Assembly: GCA_034440615.1 (NCBI GenBank)
Contig: JAOTOM010004838.1
Location: forward strand, 1-64,000
DNA: 64,000 nt
Source: Ashinkailepas kermadecensis
Taxonomy: Eukaryota; Arthropoda; Thecostraca; Neolepadidae
Direction of reading: 5' to 3'
Part shown: in pieces, positions 1-10,212 of the stretch
Layout: each line of letters opens with the position of its first letter
How positions within the stretch are numbered: position 1 is the first letter of the stretch
The notes under the pieces: generated by a model
Databases searched by the model: none
What the model was told of the DNA's origin: nothing
Seen by the model: only the letters and a program-made list of their open reading frames with translations
Position numbers and translations under genes: made by a program

Positions 1-252
1 ACAATGTCGGTTCCGACCCACAGTGTCGGTGCCGACCCACAGTGTCGGTGCCGACCCACAGTGTCGGTACCGACCCACAGTATCGGTGCCGACCCACAGT
101 GTCGGTACCGACCCACAGTATCGGTGCCTACCCACAGTATCGGTGCCGACCCACAGTGTCGGTGCCGACCCACAGTGTCGGTGCCGACCCACAGTGTCGG
201 TGCCGACCCACAGTGTCGGTGCCGACCCACAGTGTCTGTGCCGACCCACAGT
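1..252. repeat. 19-bp minisatellite, about 13 copies
   Basis: A head-to-tail array with period 19 (consensus AGTGTCGGTGCCGACCCAC) runs from the window edge to about 252. Units differ mostly at TG versus TA in the centre of GTCGGTGCCGAC; the TA form GTCGGTACCGAC is a perfect palindrome, so each unit can form a short hairpin. Because 19 is not a multiple of 3 and the unit lacks stops, overlapping frames stay open without implying a protein. The array probably continues left of the window. Confidence 0.95.
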
Positions 253-969
253 GCGGTCGGTAGCGTGGCTGCACATCGCTACTGCAGAACACTGCGTGGT
301 GGGCATTGTCAAGACAACAGAGAACGCGATCAGTCTGAACAATGCACCGCCAAAGAAATCACACAGGCGATGCGTTGGTGCGCCTTGCCCATCGTTTCCT
401 TTTCCTACGGCTGTGGCAACTCTGTTGTTTCGCCTCATGATCGGGCCGTGCTCCACACCGACATGATGCACACGCTGCACAAGCTGCAGTGTTTCATTTG
501 ACACCGCCCCCGCGCAGTTCTGCAGGATATCTATCACTGGACGCCGCTTGCATTGCAGCAGTGCATCACACCGGACACCGGCGGTCGTGTCACATTCACG
601 TGCAGGCACATGTCACGTGCATGTCACGTGCATAGTATCGCCCCTCCTGAGGCATAAACCACTATATCAACACATCCACTCGTCAGGCCCGCGGTGAAGT
701 TAATGAGGGGAGAGCAGCGCCCAGTTGTGACTGATGGCCTGCTGGCTGATGTGCTAACTGACGACTGGAGGACTGCTGACTGCTGACCGCCATCGAAGAC
801 GTACCAAAGTGAGGCCTGTAGGCTGGGATACCGAGCCGGTATGCCGGAATACCGGGTACACGAGTTCGCGGTTAACGCGCGACCTCGGCTTCTGCAGCTC
901 GTAGTGACAACTGAACACTGATGCGTGTAACTCTTGTACCTGCTTTCATTGAACATGTCGCTCTGAAGA
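253..969. other. unassigned sequence
   Basis: No coding region, terminal repeat or retroelement motif recognised. Short CATGTCACGTGCATGTCACG-type repetition occurs near 605-635. Nothing else can be supported. Confidence 0.4.
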
Positions 970-1082
970 ATCAAGTCACCAGTATGAACTATCACTGGAG
1001 CAGGTCACCAGTATGAGCTACACGTCACCACTAAGCTGCAAGTCACCACGACGAGCTGCAAGTCACCACTATGAGCTGCAAG
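970..1082. repeat. degenerate 20-bp minisatellite, 4-5 copies
   Basis: Consecutive degenerate units resembling CAAGTCACCACTATGAGCTG; the last two (about 1037-1076) are nearly identical and the earlier ones diverge. No function implied. Confidence 0.75.
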
Positions 1083-1891
1083 CAGGGCCAAATATAGGAG
1101 AGCACCGGAGGCATGAGCTTACCCCCATGGAAAGTGGGCGGCCTTTTCTCGGCCCCTGTGGCCGATAAAAGTCCAGAAGGCTCGAGGGATGCAGAAGGCA
1201 GAAGGCTCGAATGCCCCCCGCCTCCCGCTCAACGGATTCTTTTTAGTCAAAGGCACCCTTCTCAGAATAAAGATATTCTCTTGAGGTAGTTCCTGCAGTA
1301 TGCTGTTTGAGTGCATCCCTCCCCCCCCCATTCTCCGCTGAACAAATTATCCGCCGAAGGTTCTCCATGGACTTTCGCAGTGCCGTCCCTCCAGATGGGT
1401 TCCCCCACCCCAATTAAAATTTGTGATCTGCCCCTGGCTACAAGTGCATTGGAACGGGTTTCGAGGAGGGACAAAGGGACGGAGGTCTTTTCAGATAGAT
1501 TCTTTTCATTAAATGCCATGTGCTTAATGTTAAACATCCATAACTTTGCGGGCGCATGCTCGTCCCTCCCTTTAGCGGCCCTACATGAGGATGCATGTGC
1601 AATCGCGAAACATGAATTCATCACAGGCTTTAAGAACGTTTTAAAAGTGACCAGGGTTTCGGAAGTCGGATTCTTTCCTGTGTGCCCATCCCCCGCAACA
1701 CAAAATCAACATAAAAAGCTAGGTTTCTGACATTCGAGCTACTTCGCTGATAGGTTTCGAACGTGAAGTATTTTATCACCATTCAAATTAATTAGAACAT
1801 TTTTTTGGCAAAAGTACTGCAAACACTGCAAAAAAATGCGAGTATTTTCAAATATAACGGCTGCAATATTCGCAGTGTATCTTGAAAATTT
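1083..1891. other. unassigned sequence with faint repeat echoes
   Basis: No gene recognised. Segments around 1217-1290 and 1340-1360 (CGCTCAACGGATT, CAAAGGCACCC) resemble parts of 29,810-29,950, which suggests a shared old dispersed repeat. Poly-C runs occur near 1318-1330. Confidence 0.35.
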
Positions 1892-1899
1892 GCTACCTC

Positions 1900-4800
1900 C
1901 AGTGGCGTACCGAAGAGGGGGGGATAAGGGGGCCAAGTCCCCCCCCATGAGAGGTTTTGGGGCTCCAAGAATCGTGCCGTTGTTCGGAAAAAATTGCGCC
2001 AGGCGCCCTAACAATCCAGCTGGGGCCCACAAAAAGCGCACTTGGGCCCCTGAAAATCACATGGGGGAATTTGAACACAGGCCCCTGAAAATGACGCTGG
2101 GGCCCACAAATTCACACCAAGGCCCATGAAAATAACATTGCGGCCCCAAAAATCGCACTGTGGCCCCTAAACATCACATTGGGGCCTCAAAAAGTCGTGC
2201 AAGGGCCCTGGAAAATAATGCTGGGGGGCCCAAAGATAGTACGGGGCCCCTAAAATCACATTGTGGGCCCCAAAATGCCGCGCAGGGGCCCCTGGAAACG
2301 ACGATGGGCCCCACAAATTCGCACCAAGGCCCCTGAAGATCGTATTGGGGCCCCAAAAATCGCAACCCCCCCCCCAAACAAACAAACAAACAAACAAACA
2401 AAAAATCAAATTTGGGGCCACCAAAAACCGCACAGGGGCCGCTGAAAATGTCGCTCGGGGCCCCAAATATAGCACGGGGCCCTTAAAAATCACATTGGGG
2501 GCCCAAAACGTCGCGCAATGGCCCTTGAAGATGACATTGGGGATTACAAAAATCGCTCCAAGGCCCCTGAAAATCACATTGGAGGCACAACAAATCGTTC
2601 CGTGGCCCCTAAAAATGACAGGGGCTCCAAAATGTGGACAGGGCCCCCTGACAATACCGCTGGCCCCAAAAAGCGCACCGGGGCCCCTATAAATCATATT
2701 GTATGCCCAAAAGGTCACACAGGGCCCCTGAAAATGACACTCGGGCCCACAAAATCCCACCAAGACCCCTGGAAATCACATTGGTGGCCCAACAAATTTG
2801 TCCGCTGTCCATACAAATAACACTGGGGCTCCAAAAAGTTGGACCGGGGCCCCTAAAAATATCACTGCTCCCCCCTTCCCTAAAAACGCACCGGGGCCCA
2901 TATAATCATATTGGTGTCCAAAAAGTCGCGTGGAGGCCCTAAAAACGACGCTGGGGGCCCAAAAGTCTAACTAAGGCCCATGAAAATCACATTGGGGCCC
3001 AAACAATTGTTCCGGGGCCCCTAAAAATGACGTTGAGTCTTATAAAAAATTGGACCGGGGCCACTGAAAATACCGCTAGGGCCAGCAAATAGTCGCACCG
3101 AGCCCCAGAAAATCACGCTGGGGCCTCAAAATGTCGGGTCGGGGCCCCTGGCAATCACGCTGTGGGCCCAAGAAGTCTCGCCGGGGACCCTGAAAATCAC
3201 GCCATGGGAACGACAGGTCACACTGGGGTCCCAAATGTCTCATCGGGATCACCCAAAATGAAGCCGGGGAAATGAGAAAAAAAAACAGTCTGGACATGGA
3301 GGAACACTCTGGGGTCCCAATAATCGCTCCAACCCCCCCCCACACACACACACACAAAAACGTGTTGAACCCCCCAAGACGTGTCGTGGCCATCAAAACT
3401 GGCGCTAGGGATCCCAACAAACAAGTGACCATGATGCCCAAGAAAGTCGCAGTGAGAGTAAAAATTTAACGCCGCTGCCCTTGAAAATCTCACTGGGGAA
3501 AAAAAAGTAGCGCAGGAGCCCTACAAGTCGCAGCTTGATTCCCCGAAATCAATTCCTACCCGGAATGTCACTCGCACCGGGAGCCCGACGAGCCAAAAAC
3601 GCACCGGGGGCCAAAAACAAAATCTTACCGGGGCCAAACAACATCGTGTAGGGGCAAAATGTAGAACTCGAACCCAAACATCACAATGGGACTCCATGGA
3701 ATCGACCCAAGCACCGGAAAATTCAGAACAGATCCCGAAAGAAAATTATCCGAAGGGTCTTTCTACTCCGGAGGGTACCATCAGCTGAAGAATGAACTCC
3801 TTGAACAGCCGCAGTGGCGTACCAAGGAAGAAAATGCCCCCTCCCCTCCTGAAGAATCGCTCCTAAGAATCGCTCCTAAGAATCGCGACGGGCACGAAAA
3901 CCAGAATTCGCGTACGGGGCTCTAAATAAATACAGCGGGCACAAAACAACTCCTACCGGGCCCCGAAAATTCGCGCCGGGTTCCGCCAAAACCGTGCTGG
4001 GGCTCAGCTAAGTGCAACGTGCCACGCGAACTCGTGCCGAGCCTCCAAATATCGTGGTCGGGACCCAAAATTCCTGTCGGTAGTTCCAAAAATCCGAGTC
4101 TGGGCATCAACTATTCCCCTCTGCAAGCACAGCGTGGCCCCAAAAATCGAGTCGGGACTCGACAAAAATCAAGCCGAGGCCCTCCAAAAGAAGGACAGAT
4201 TCCGAAAAATACACGCCCGAGCCAGGAAAATCGCTCCGGAACCCAAACATGCCACCAGATGCCTTAAAAAATCGCCTACGGTCCCGAAAAACGTCCCGGT
4301 GCTCGACAATTCGCAGCGGGACATAAAAATATGGCGCCGGTGCCCGAAAAATCAGGTTGGGACTCGGACATTAAGAAATTAAAAAGAAGTCACCAACACT
4401 TGCGTCGTACCAAGAAAACTGGCTTCGGGTCCCCCGGAACCAAGGGCCTGGGCCTGAAAAGTCGCGCCGGGACCCCGGAAAATTATACCGGAGCTCCGAA
4501 AATCGTGCTGGGGTCCCACAAATGTGCGATCATGAGCCCTAAAAGGTACACCGAGTCCATGAGACCTCAGGGCGCCTCAAAAAATAGGCTGGGGTTTTCA
4601 AAAAGCGACATGGTCCTAAAAAGGAACAAAAAGACCGGACACTAAATAAACACATCGGGGTCTTCGAAAATGCGCCGATACATAAAAAATATCGTCGGTA
4701 CACAAAATCAAACGAAAAAAAACTCTATAAAAAAGGAGCCGTGGGCTCCAGCGTGTGCCTGGCCCCTAATAAAATGGTTGCAGCCCTAAAACATATCCAT

Positions 4801-5524
4801 AGACAAAGAAAAACACGACTGGTCCAAAAAAGAACACTGAACCAGCCAGCGCCTAGGTTCGGTAGACAATCTGGCAGCATATTTTACCAAAGAGATGAAG
4901 TGCATCAAAGCTCAGCCGGTCTCCGGGTTTCCTATCCACTAGAAAATGTAGAAAGAAGAGAACTTATCATCGAATTGAATAATCGTATTTTCCCAGCGAA
5001 CCCCCATCCGAAGCATTTCACACGTTAAACATGGAACAAAACTATCATGTGACAGCAATTAGCAAACCGTGGGAGGCCTAGTAGAAACCGGAGAACCGCA
5101 GGTAGTGTGGCGAATGCGTCGAATGCGCAAGGCGGGCGTACACGTGCACGAACGTTGGAGTTTTGGCGAACAGTCGTCATGAACTGGAATGCCTGAAATT
5201 TGAAATTTGTATATCTTTTTTTTGAGTGATTTGTGCAGGTGTAATTTCAGCAGTGTGAGATGACTTATCAAGCGATGCCAAAAGAATAACCTTCCAACAG
5301 ATTGTGGGGGTTAGGGTTTAAATCCGGTGACTCAGGAACGATGGTGGTAGATTGGGTCCCCTCTACAGGACAATTAAATTGCTCACTAACTATTTTTTAT
5401 AAAAAAACGGGCCCCTTTGAAAAAAAAATAGTGGTCGAAATCCGGGGACGTTTTAAAAAATGTGGGTAGGCGGGCGCCCTCCAAATCCGTTAGCCCCGTA
5501 GCACAAATCACAGGTACCCCATTG
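1900..5524 (+). mobile_element. copy A: complete hAT-like non-autonomous element with GC-block quasi-repeat interior
   Basis: The left end reads CAGTGGCGTACC at 1900 and the right end is its inverted, slightly diverged partner (GGTACCCCATTG, ending at 5524). The flanks are GCTACCTC (1892-1899) and GCTACCTG (5525-5532), an 8-bp target-site duplication with one mismatch, as expected of hAT transposition. The interior to about 4740 is a string of ~20-22-bp units alternating a GGGGCCC-type block with an A-rich block (AAAATCAC, AAAAAGTCG). A second CAGTGGCGTACC lies at 3812-3823. About 4780-5510 is non-repetitive and recurs in other copies. No transposase is seen, and the open frames in the interior are repeat artefacts. 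The hAT assignment rests on the TIR and TSD only. Confidence 0.8.
2366..2403 (+). repeat. (AAAC)n microsatellite after a C-run
   Basis: Ten C residues followed by about seven AAAC units inside copy A. A simple repeat grown from an A-rich block of the quasi-repeat. Confidence 0.9.
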
Positions 5525-5532
5525 GCTACCTG

Positions 5533-6119
5533 CTATGTGAAAAGAGCTCTTTCCACTTTCCACTGGCCTTGGATGACACCATCTTCAAAGAGCACCATTG
5601 AATCTGTAGAGCGTCACTCTTGGATGAATCGCGAGTTGAATCGATTCTTTTCCCCAAAATATATCTTGAGTCGTGAGTTGAATCACATCTTTCTAAAAAA
5701 ATAAATGAGTTGAATTATGAGTCAATCATTCAAATTACAATGAGTCATTTGAGTCTTGTGACTCAAAATGCAAGTGATGAACAAATGATATAAAGCATGC
5801 ATCTGTGTGAATATTATGTCATGACACAAAGTAGGGAGTAAAAACACAGCATAATTATTCATGCTTAGCAATACAATTGTCAACTTGTCATCTGCCAGTG
5901 AGTAAAGAATGAGGGGTACTGAAGTTATTTACCAAAAACCAATGACAATAACTACAAATAATTATTAATGTTAAGCTTGGTATTCACAATCAGTATCATG
6001 CATGAGTCAATCCTAGTGCCAGGAGCGCAACACAAGAATGGGTTGTAATTGTGAAAAAGAATTTGGAACCGAAACGGTCCCGCACTGCAATGGGCATCTG
6101 CACTGAATACAATTGCGTT
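5533..6119. other. AT-rich unassigned sequence
   Basis: Contains a short GAGTTGAAT-type repeat around 5625-5730 (several GAGTTGAATC/GAGTCA steps). No gene recognised. Confidence 0.4.
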
Positions 6120-6184
6120 GGTTTGTTATTTGTTACACGCGCGTCTGATATCATATCAGACGCGCGTGTGACAAATAACAAACC
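6120..6184. repeat. near-perfect hairpin, 31-nt arms, 3-nt loop
   Basis: The left arm 6120-6150 pairs with the right arm 6154-6184 with a single mismatch around loop TCA. The stem centre is ACGCGCGTCTGATA. A cruciform or RNA stem-loop is possible. It is not flanked by an obvious transposon end. It could be the core of a foldback element or a fused pair of TIRs. Confidence 0.9.
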
Positions 6185-6892
6185 CAAGGTACCTTTACTA
6201 GAAGGTAGATCGAAGTTTTCCTTCAAGCCCGCATGACGTCATCCGGATAAAAAAAAATATATATGTTATCAATTTGGTTGCAGAGTACTTTTCTCAAATC
6301 ATACGCAATGGTCACTTTTATCTAGACCCACGGCATGATGCATTCTTCCTTGATTAATCTTGCATGGATTATTGGTGATACATGTGTAATCGCTGGGTCC
6401 GAATTCCAAACACGTATGACCGATTTCAAGTTCACACCGCGCGGGCGGACCGCACGTCGTGAGTGAGTGAGTGACGTTGTGTTTGTCCAGCCTGCCACCT
6501 GTGGGTGATGTCGGCTGTTTCCTGTGGTTGAGTGGGAGAATGATAGGAGGATTAGTTATCGGGTGGTGGATAGATTTTCGAGTAGAGTCGGAGTCGTCTT
6601 GAAGAGTTGAGTTGAGTTGATCTTGGAGTTTGAAGAGGTAGAGATGGCAGAGAAGAGTCGTTTGAGAGCCGGAGATGAAGTAGTCGAAAGAAGCTGTCAG
6701 TCCGGACGGTGCTAGATTGGGGTATGGGGTGTAGTGGGTGGGTTGGGGTTGGGTCCTCGCCATAGATGAACATTGCAAGAACACGTTGTTTTGTTTTGTT
6801 TTTTGTTTTGTAGTTATGTTTGTTTTGTTTGTTTCTTTTTTTCTTTTTTGCTCGATTTTTCGATTGCCCGATTTTCAGTCTTTTGCCCGGGC
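6185..6892. other. unassigned sequence 3' of the retroelement
   Basis: TGACGTCA occurs near 6234-6241. A 161-codon minus-strand open frame lies at 6299-6784, but it matches no family I recognise and is Thr/Pro/Ser-rich, so it is not called a gene. T-rich tracts at 6785-6850. Confidence 0.35.
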
Positions 6893-6898
6893 TATATA

Positions 6899-6974
<76 letters not shown>
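6893..6974. repeat. (TA)n microsatellite plus retroelement poly(A) tail
   Basis: About 33 TA dinucleotides (6893-6959, one TG interruption) abut a T-run (6959-6974) that is the poly(A) tail of the minus-strand retrotransposon. The microsatellite probably grew at the tail after insertion. Confidence 0.9.
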
Positions 6975-9741
6975 CCTATTTTGTTCACAGTTGATCGATT
7001 GGGCGTGTCGTAGAAAGAAAGTGGAAGAGAAGTTCGTGTAATGCTGGATAGTCGTCGTTGAGAAGTGTAGTGATGTTTAGTGGAATGTTGTGTGTGTTGC
7101 AGTAATCTGTGATGTGTTGCCTGTCGGTGTTGTATTTGGTGCAATAGATGAGTATGTGTTTGATGGTGAGTGTTCGTTGACATGTTGTGCATTGTGGTCG
7201 TGGGCGTTGTAGTAAGAGGTAGGAGTGTGTAAGTGCTGTGCGTCCGAGGCGTAATCGTGTCAGAGTGCGTTCCTTGAGTCTGGTGTGTTGGTTGATGGTG
7301 TGCCAAGGTTTGTATATGGGGTGTATTTCATGAAGTTGCGTTAGTGCTGTGTCCCATGTTTGTTGTATGTGTTTGTTAAGTGCCTGTTGTATTGTGGGAT
7401 AGTAGTCAGATTGTGAGAGTGGGCATGGTGTGATTTGTGGTAATGTTGTGGCTATGTTCGCTTCCGTGTCTGCGTGTTCGTTGCCGTGTATGTTTGTGTG
7501 ACTTGGTATCCATAGAAGAAGTGGTCTTTGTCGTGCGGTGAGGTTTCGGTGTATGTTGAGTATTTTCGGGATGAGTGGGTGTTTGTGTTTGGTGTATGGT
7601 GTGATGCTTTGTAATGCTGATTTGGCGTCAGTAGCTATGATGTTGTGTTCAATTTTGGTGTTATAAATGGTAGAGTAAGCCGAAAAGATTGCGTATAATT
7701 TTGCTGTGTAGGTTGATGCTGTGTCGTGCAGACGGGCACGAAGGATAACCCGCGGCGGTGCTGCATTGTGGTACAGCACCGCCGCTGTGCCCGTCTGCTG
7801 TGTATGTGATTTCGAGCCGTCAGTGTATATGATGTTGTAATTTGCATGTTGTGCTGTGAATTGGAAGAAGAGTTGGTGTATTTCTGCGTCGGTGTATGTG
7901 TGTTTCGGATGGTCTATGAGGAAGTGTGTTGCGAGTGTTTCGTGTTTCCACCATGCTGTGGGTGTTGGTAATGGTTTGGCTGTGGGTAGGGTAATGTGTA
8001 GTCTGTTTGTGTGTTGGTGGATGCGGCAGCCTATTGTGGTTTTGAGTCGTGATGTTGTCATGAGTTGATGGACACGTGTGGTGCGAAGTTTTAGGGCCTG
8101 TGTACATGGGTGTTGTGGTATGAGTTGCGTTTTGTAGTGGTATCTTAATAGTGCTTGTGTGCGTCTGTGCTGTAGTTCTGGTATGTGGTTGTATATATGT
8201 AGTGCAAGGTATGGTGAGGTGATATATGCTCTTGTGGCTATAGTTATGCATTGGCGTTGGAGGCTATCTAGACGTTTGAGGTTTGTTTTAGCAACGTTTT
8301 CGAAGAGTGGGGATCCGTATTCCAAAATTGGCCGAATGAGTGATTTGTAGAGGGTGAGAAGTGTGTTTCTATCGGATCCCCAGTGTGTGCCAGAAAGTGC
8401 TCGTAGTAGGTTGATTCTTTTTGATGCGCGTTTGTGAATGTCTAAGATGTGTAACCGAAAGGTGAGTAGTCGATCAAATGTGATGCCGAGGAACTTTGCA
8501 CTGGTGACAAATGGTATGGGTGTCTGGTCTATTTTTAGTGGTTGTTCATCTGTGTGTTTGTGGTAACCGAAAAACATACATTTAGATTTGTGTGGTGCGA
8601 TGTGTAGATTTAGTAGGGCGAGTTTGTTGTGTAGTTCTGTTAGTGTGTTCTGTAGTATTGCTAGTGCGTGGTTTGGTTATTTTTGGGAAATCCAGATTAC
8701 GATGTCGTCTGCGTAGATTGCAATTTTGGCCGAAAGGTTGTCGGTGATGACTGAATTTAGACCTAAAATATAGAGGAGGGGACTAAGAACCGAACCTTGT
8801 ATTAGGCAGGTTGTGGGGAATTTAGTGTCTGAAGTGTGTTGTCCTATTTTTACTTGGAAAGAGCGGTTTAGTAGATAGAAATGAAGGTAGTGTATAAGTC
8901 TGCCCTGTATGTCTATGTTGTGTAAGTGTTCTAGGAGTGCTGTGATGCTGATAGTGTCATATGCTTGTTTGAGATCCAGGAAGACGGCGACGGTGGAGCA
9001 TTTCCTGGCCGCCGCTTCCTGGATGTGTGTGGTGAGATAGGTGAGGTTGTCTAGACATGAGCGATTAGGAAGAAAGCCTGATTGTATAGGAGAGATTAGT
9101 TTGTGTGTTTGAAGAATATAAAGAAGGCGTTTTTTGACTAGTCGTTCGAAGAGTTTGTGAAAACAGCTGGTTAGTGATATAGGGCGGTAAGAGTCGCATA
9201 GGGTTAAGTCAGTGCTTGGTTTAGGGATAGGGATGAGAAGAGCGTGTAACCAAGACTGTGGATATGTATGTGTTGTCCATGCGGTGTTGTATGTGTCGAG
9301 TAATGCTTGTAATGCTTGTATTGGTAGATGTTTGAAGAATGAGTAGTGTATGTTGTCTGGTCCTACGCTTGTGTTTCCTGTTTGTGCTATTGCTATTTGT
9401 AATTCTGTGAGTGTAAACCTAGTGTTGTAAAGGTGTGGCCGTGTGTGTCTGATTGGGGGTAGGGGGTGTCGTGGGAGTGTGCCTGACCTAGTGTGATAGT
9501 TGTCTGCGAAAATGTTTGCTATGATTTGTGGGTCTGTGATGGTGATGTTGTTGTGTATAAGTGTGATGGCTTTAGCTGGGGGTCGTTGTCGGTGTTGAAA
9601 TGTTTTGAGTAGTGTCCAGATTTCGCCGAGAGGTGTGAATCTATTAAATTGAGAGCAAAATTTATTCCAGGAGGTCTTTTGGCTTGTTTGATGGTGCGTT
9701 TGCATAGTGCTCCGCGTCGCCAAGGCGACGCGCGGGACCAT
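6959..9741 (-). mobile_element. 5'-truncated I/Jockey-superfamily non-LTR retrotransposon
   Basis: Only the 3' part of a non-LTR element is present: RT, RNase H and terminal Cys/His motif, a 3'UTR of about ten bases and a poly(A) tail. The gag ORF and endonuclease are missing, typical of aborted target-primed reverse transcription. The 5' limit is set where protein similarity to the pre-RT region ends, near a palindrome (CGCGTCGCCAAGGCGACGCG, 9716-9735). Strict ends and TSD were not resolved. Confidence 0.85.
6985..9741 (-). pseudogene. retrotransposon ORF2: reverse transcriptase-RNase H, one premature stop
   Basis: Encodes the polyprotein that reverse-transcribes element RNA at the nick. 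The first part (8677-9741, 354 codons) shows RT motifs in order: YRPISLTSC, QSGFLPNRS, motif A with Asp near residue 256 (VFLDLKQAYD), motif B (QGSVLSPLL) and motif C YADD at 343-346. A single in-frame TAA (8677-8679) interrupts it; 33 codons later the same frame resumes at 8577 and runs 530 codons. That part has an RNase H domain with Asp 253 (YTDGS), Asp 317 (ATDAKS) and Asp 370, but the usual catalytic Glu is Lys 293 (TAKLYA). A CX2CX7HX4C motif sits at 463-479. RNase H after RT points to I-like clades. Not functional as it stands. Confidence 0.92.
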
Positions 9742-10059
9742 GACGTCACCCGTCTACACATGCATAATTGAACTTTTATGTACCATACCATTGTGATCTA
9801 GGAATGCCTTCCGGAAACTTGCAATAAGTTTCAGTCTGATTTCCTGTATTATGAATTCAGCATCTAGATATAATGTTGGAATGGAACACATCTCAGTTTC
9901 AGGTGTCATGCCTTACTGTGCAATACCAGAGTATAGAAGTGGAACTGGGCGGTCAACTTTAATAAAAAATAAATCTGGTTACACCATTTTCATCAGGATT
10001 CTGCCTAAGCAAAATCTCTTGGCACACAATAACACATGTGTCAAAGTTGTCAAATGTAG

Positions 10060-10212
10060 GGGAACCAAGAGTATGCTCCAAGCATTTGAAAGAAAGTGAT
10101 AAGAGAAGACACCTGAAGCAAGGACGGTTTAACCTTGCCTCTTTGCAGAGAAGCAAATGTCTGTTACCATCAGCTATTCCCACCATAATAGTCACACCAG
10201 CCAAAACCCAGG
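10060..10212 (+). CDS. THAP-like domain exon (C-terminal half), partial
   Basis: The frame reads through RVCSKHLKESD, then LLPSAIPTI, which matches the second half of a THAP DNA-binding zinc finger: the V-C-S-x-H pair that supplies the last Cys and His, and the closing L-x-P-x-A-x-P-T motif. The canonical Phe after His is Leu. A possible acceptor AG lies at 10058-10059 and a donor GGTAAT at about 10211-10216, so this looks like an exon. The N-terminal half (CX2-4C and the conserved Trp) was not found upstream within about 250 bases. It may be a host THAP gene, a P-element-like transposase exon or a pseudo-exon. Confidence 0.45.

Noticed and set aside
2167..2763. 198-codon minus-strand frame (FCGPECHFQGPCVTF-like), and similar long frames throughout the GC-block elements
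   Set aside because: Direct translation of ~21-bp quasi-repeats; all six frames are similarly open and the text is repetitive, so not genes.
7748..7785. 12-bp-stem hairpin GCGGCGGTGCTG...CAGCACCGCCGC
   Set aside because: Lies within the RNase H coding frame and is explained by codons; no separate role supported.
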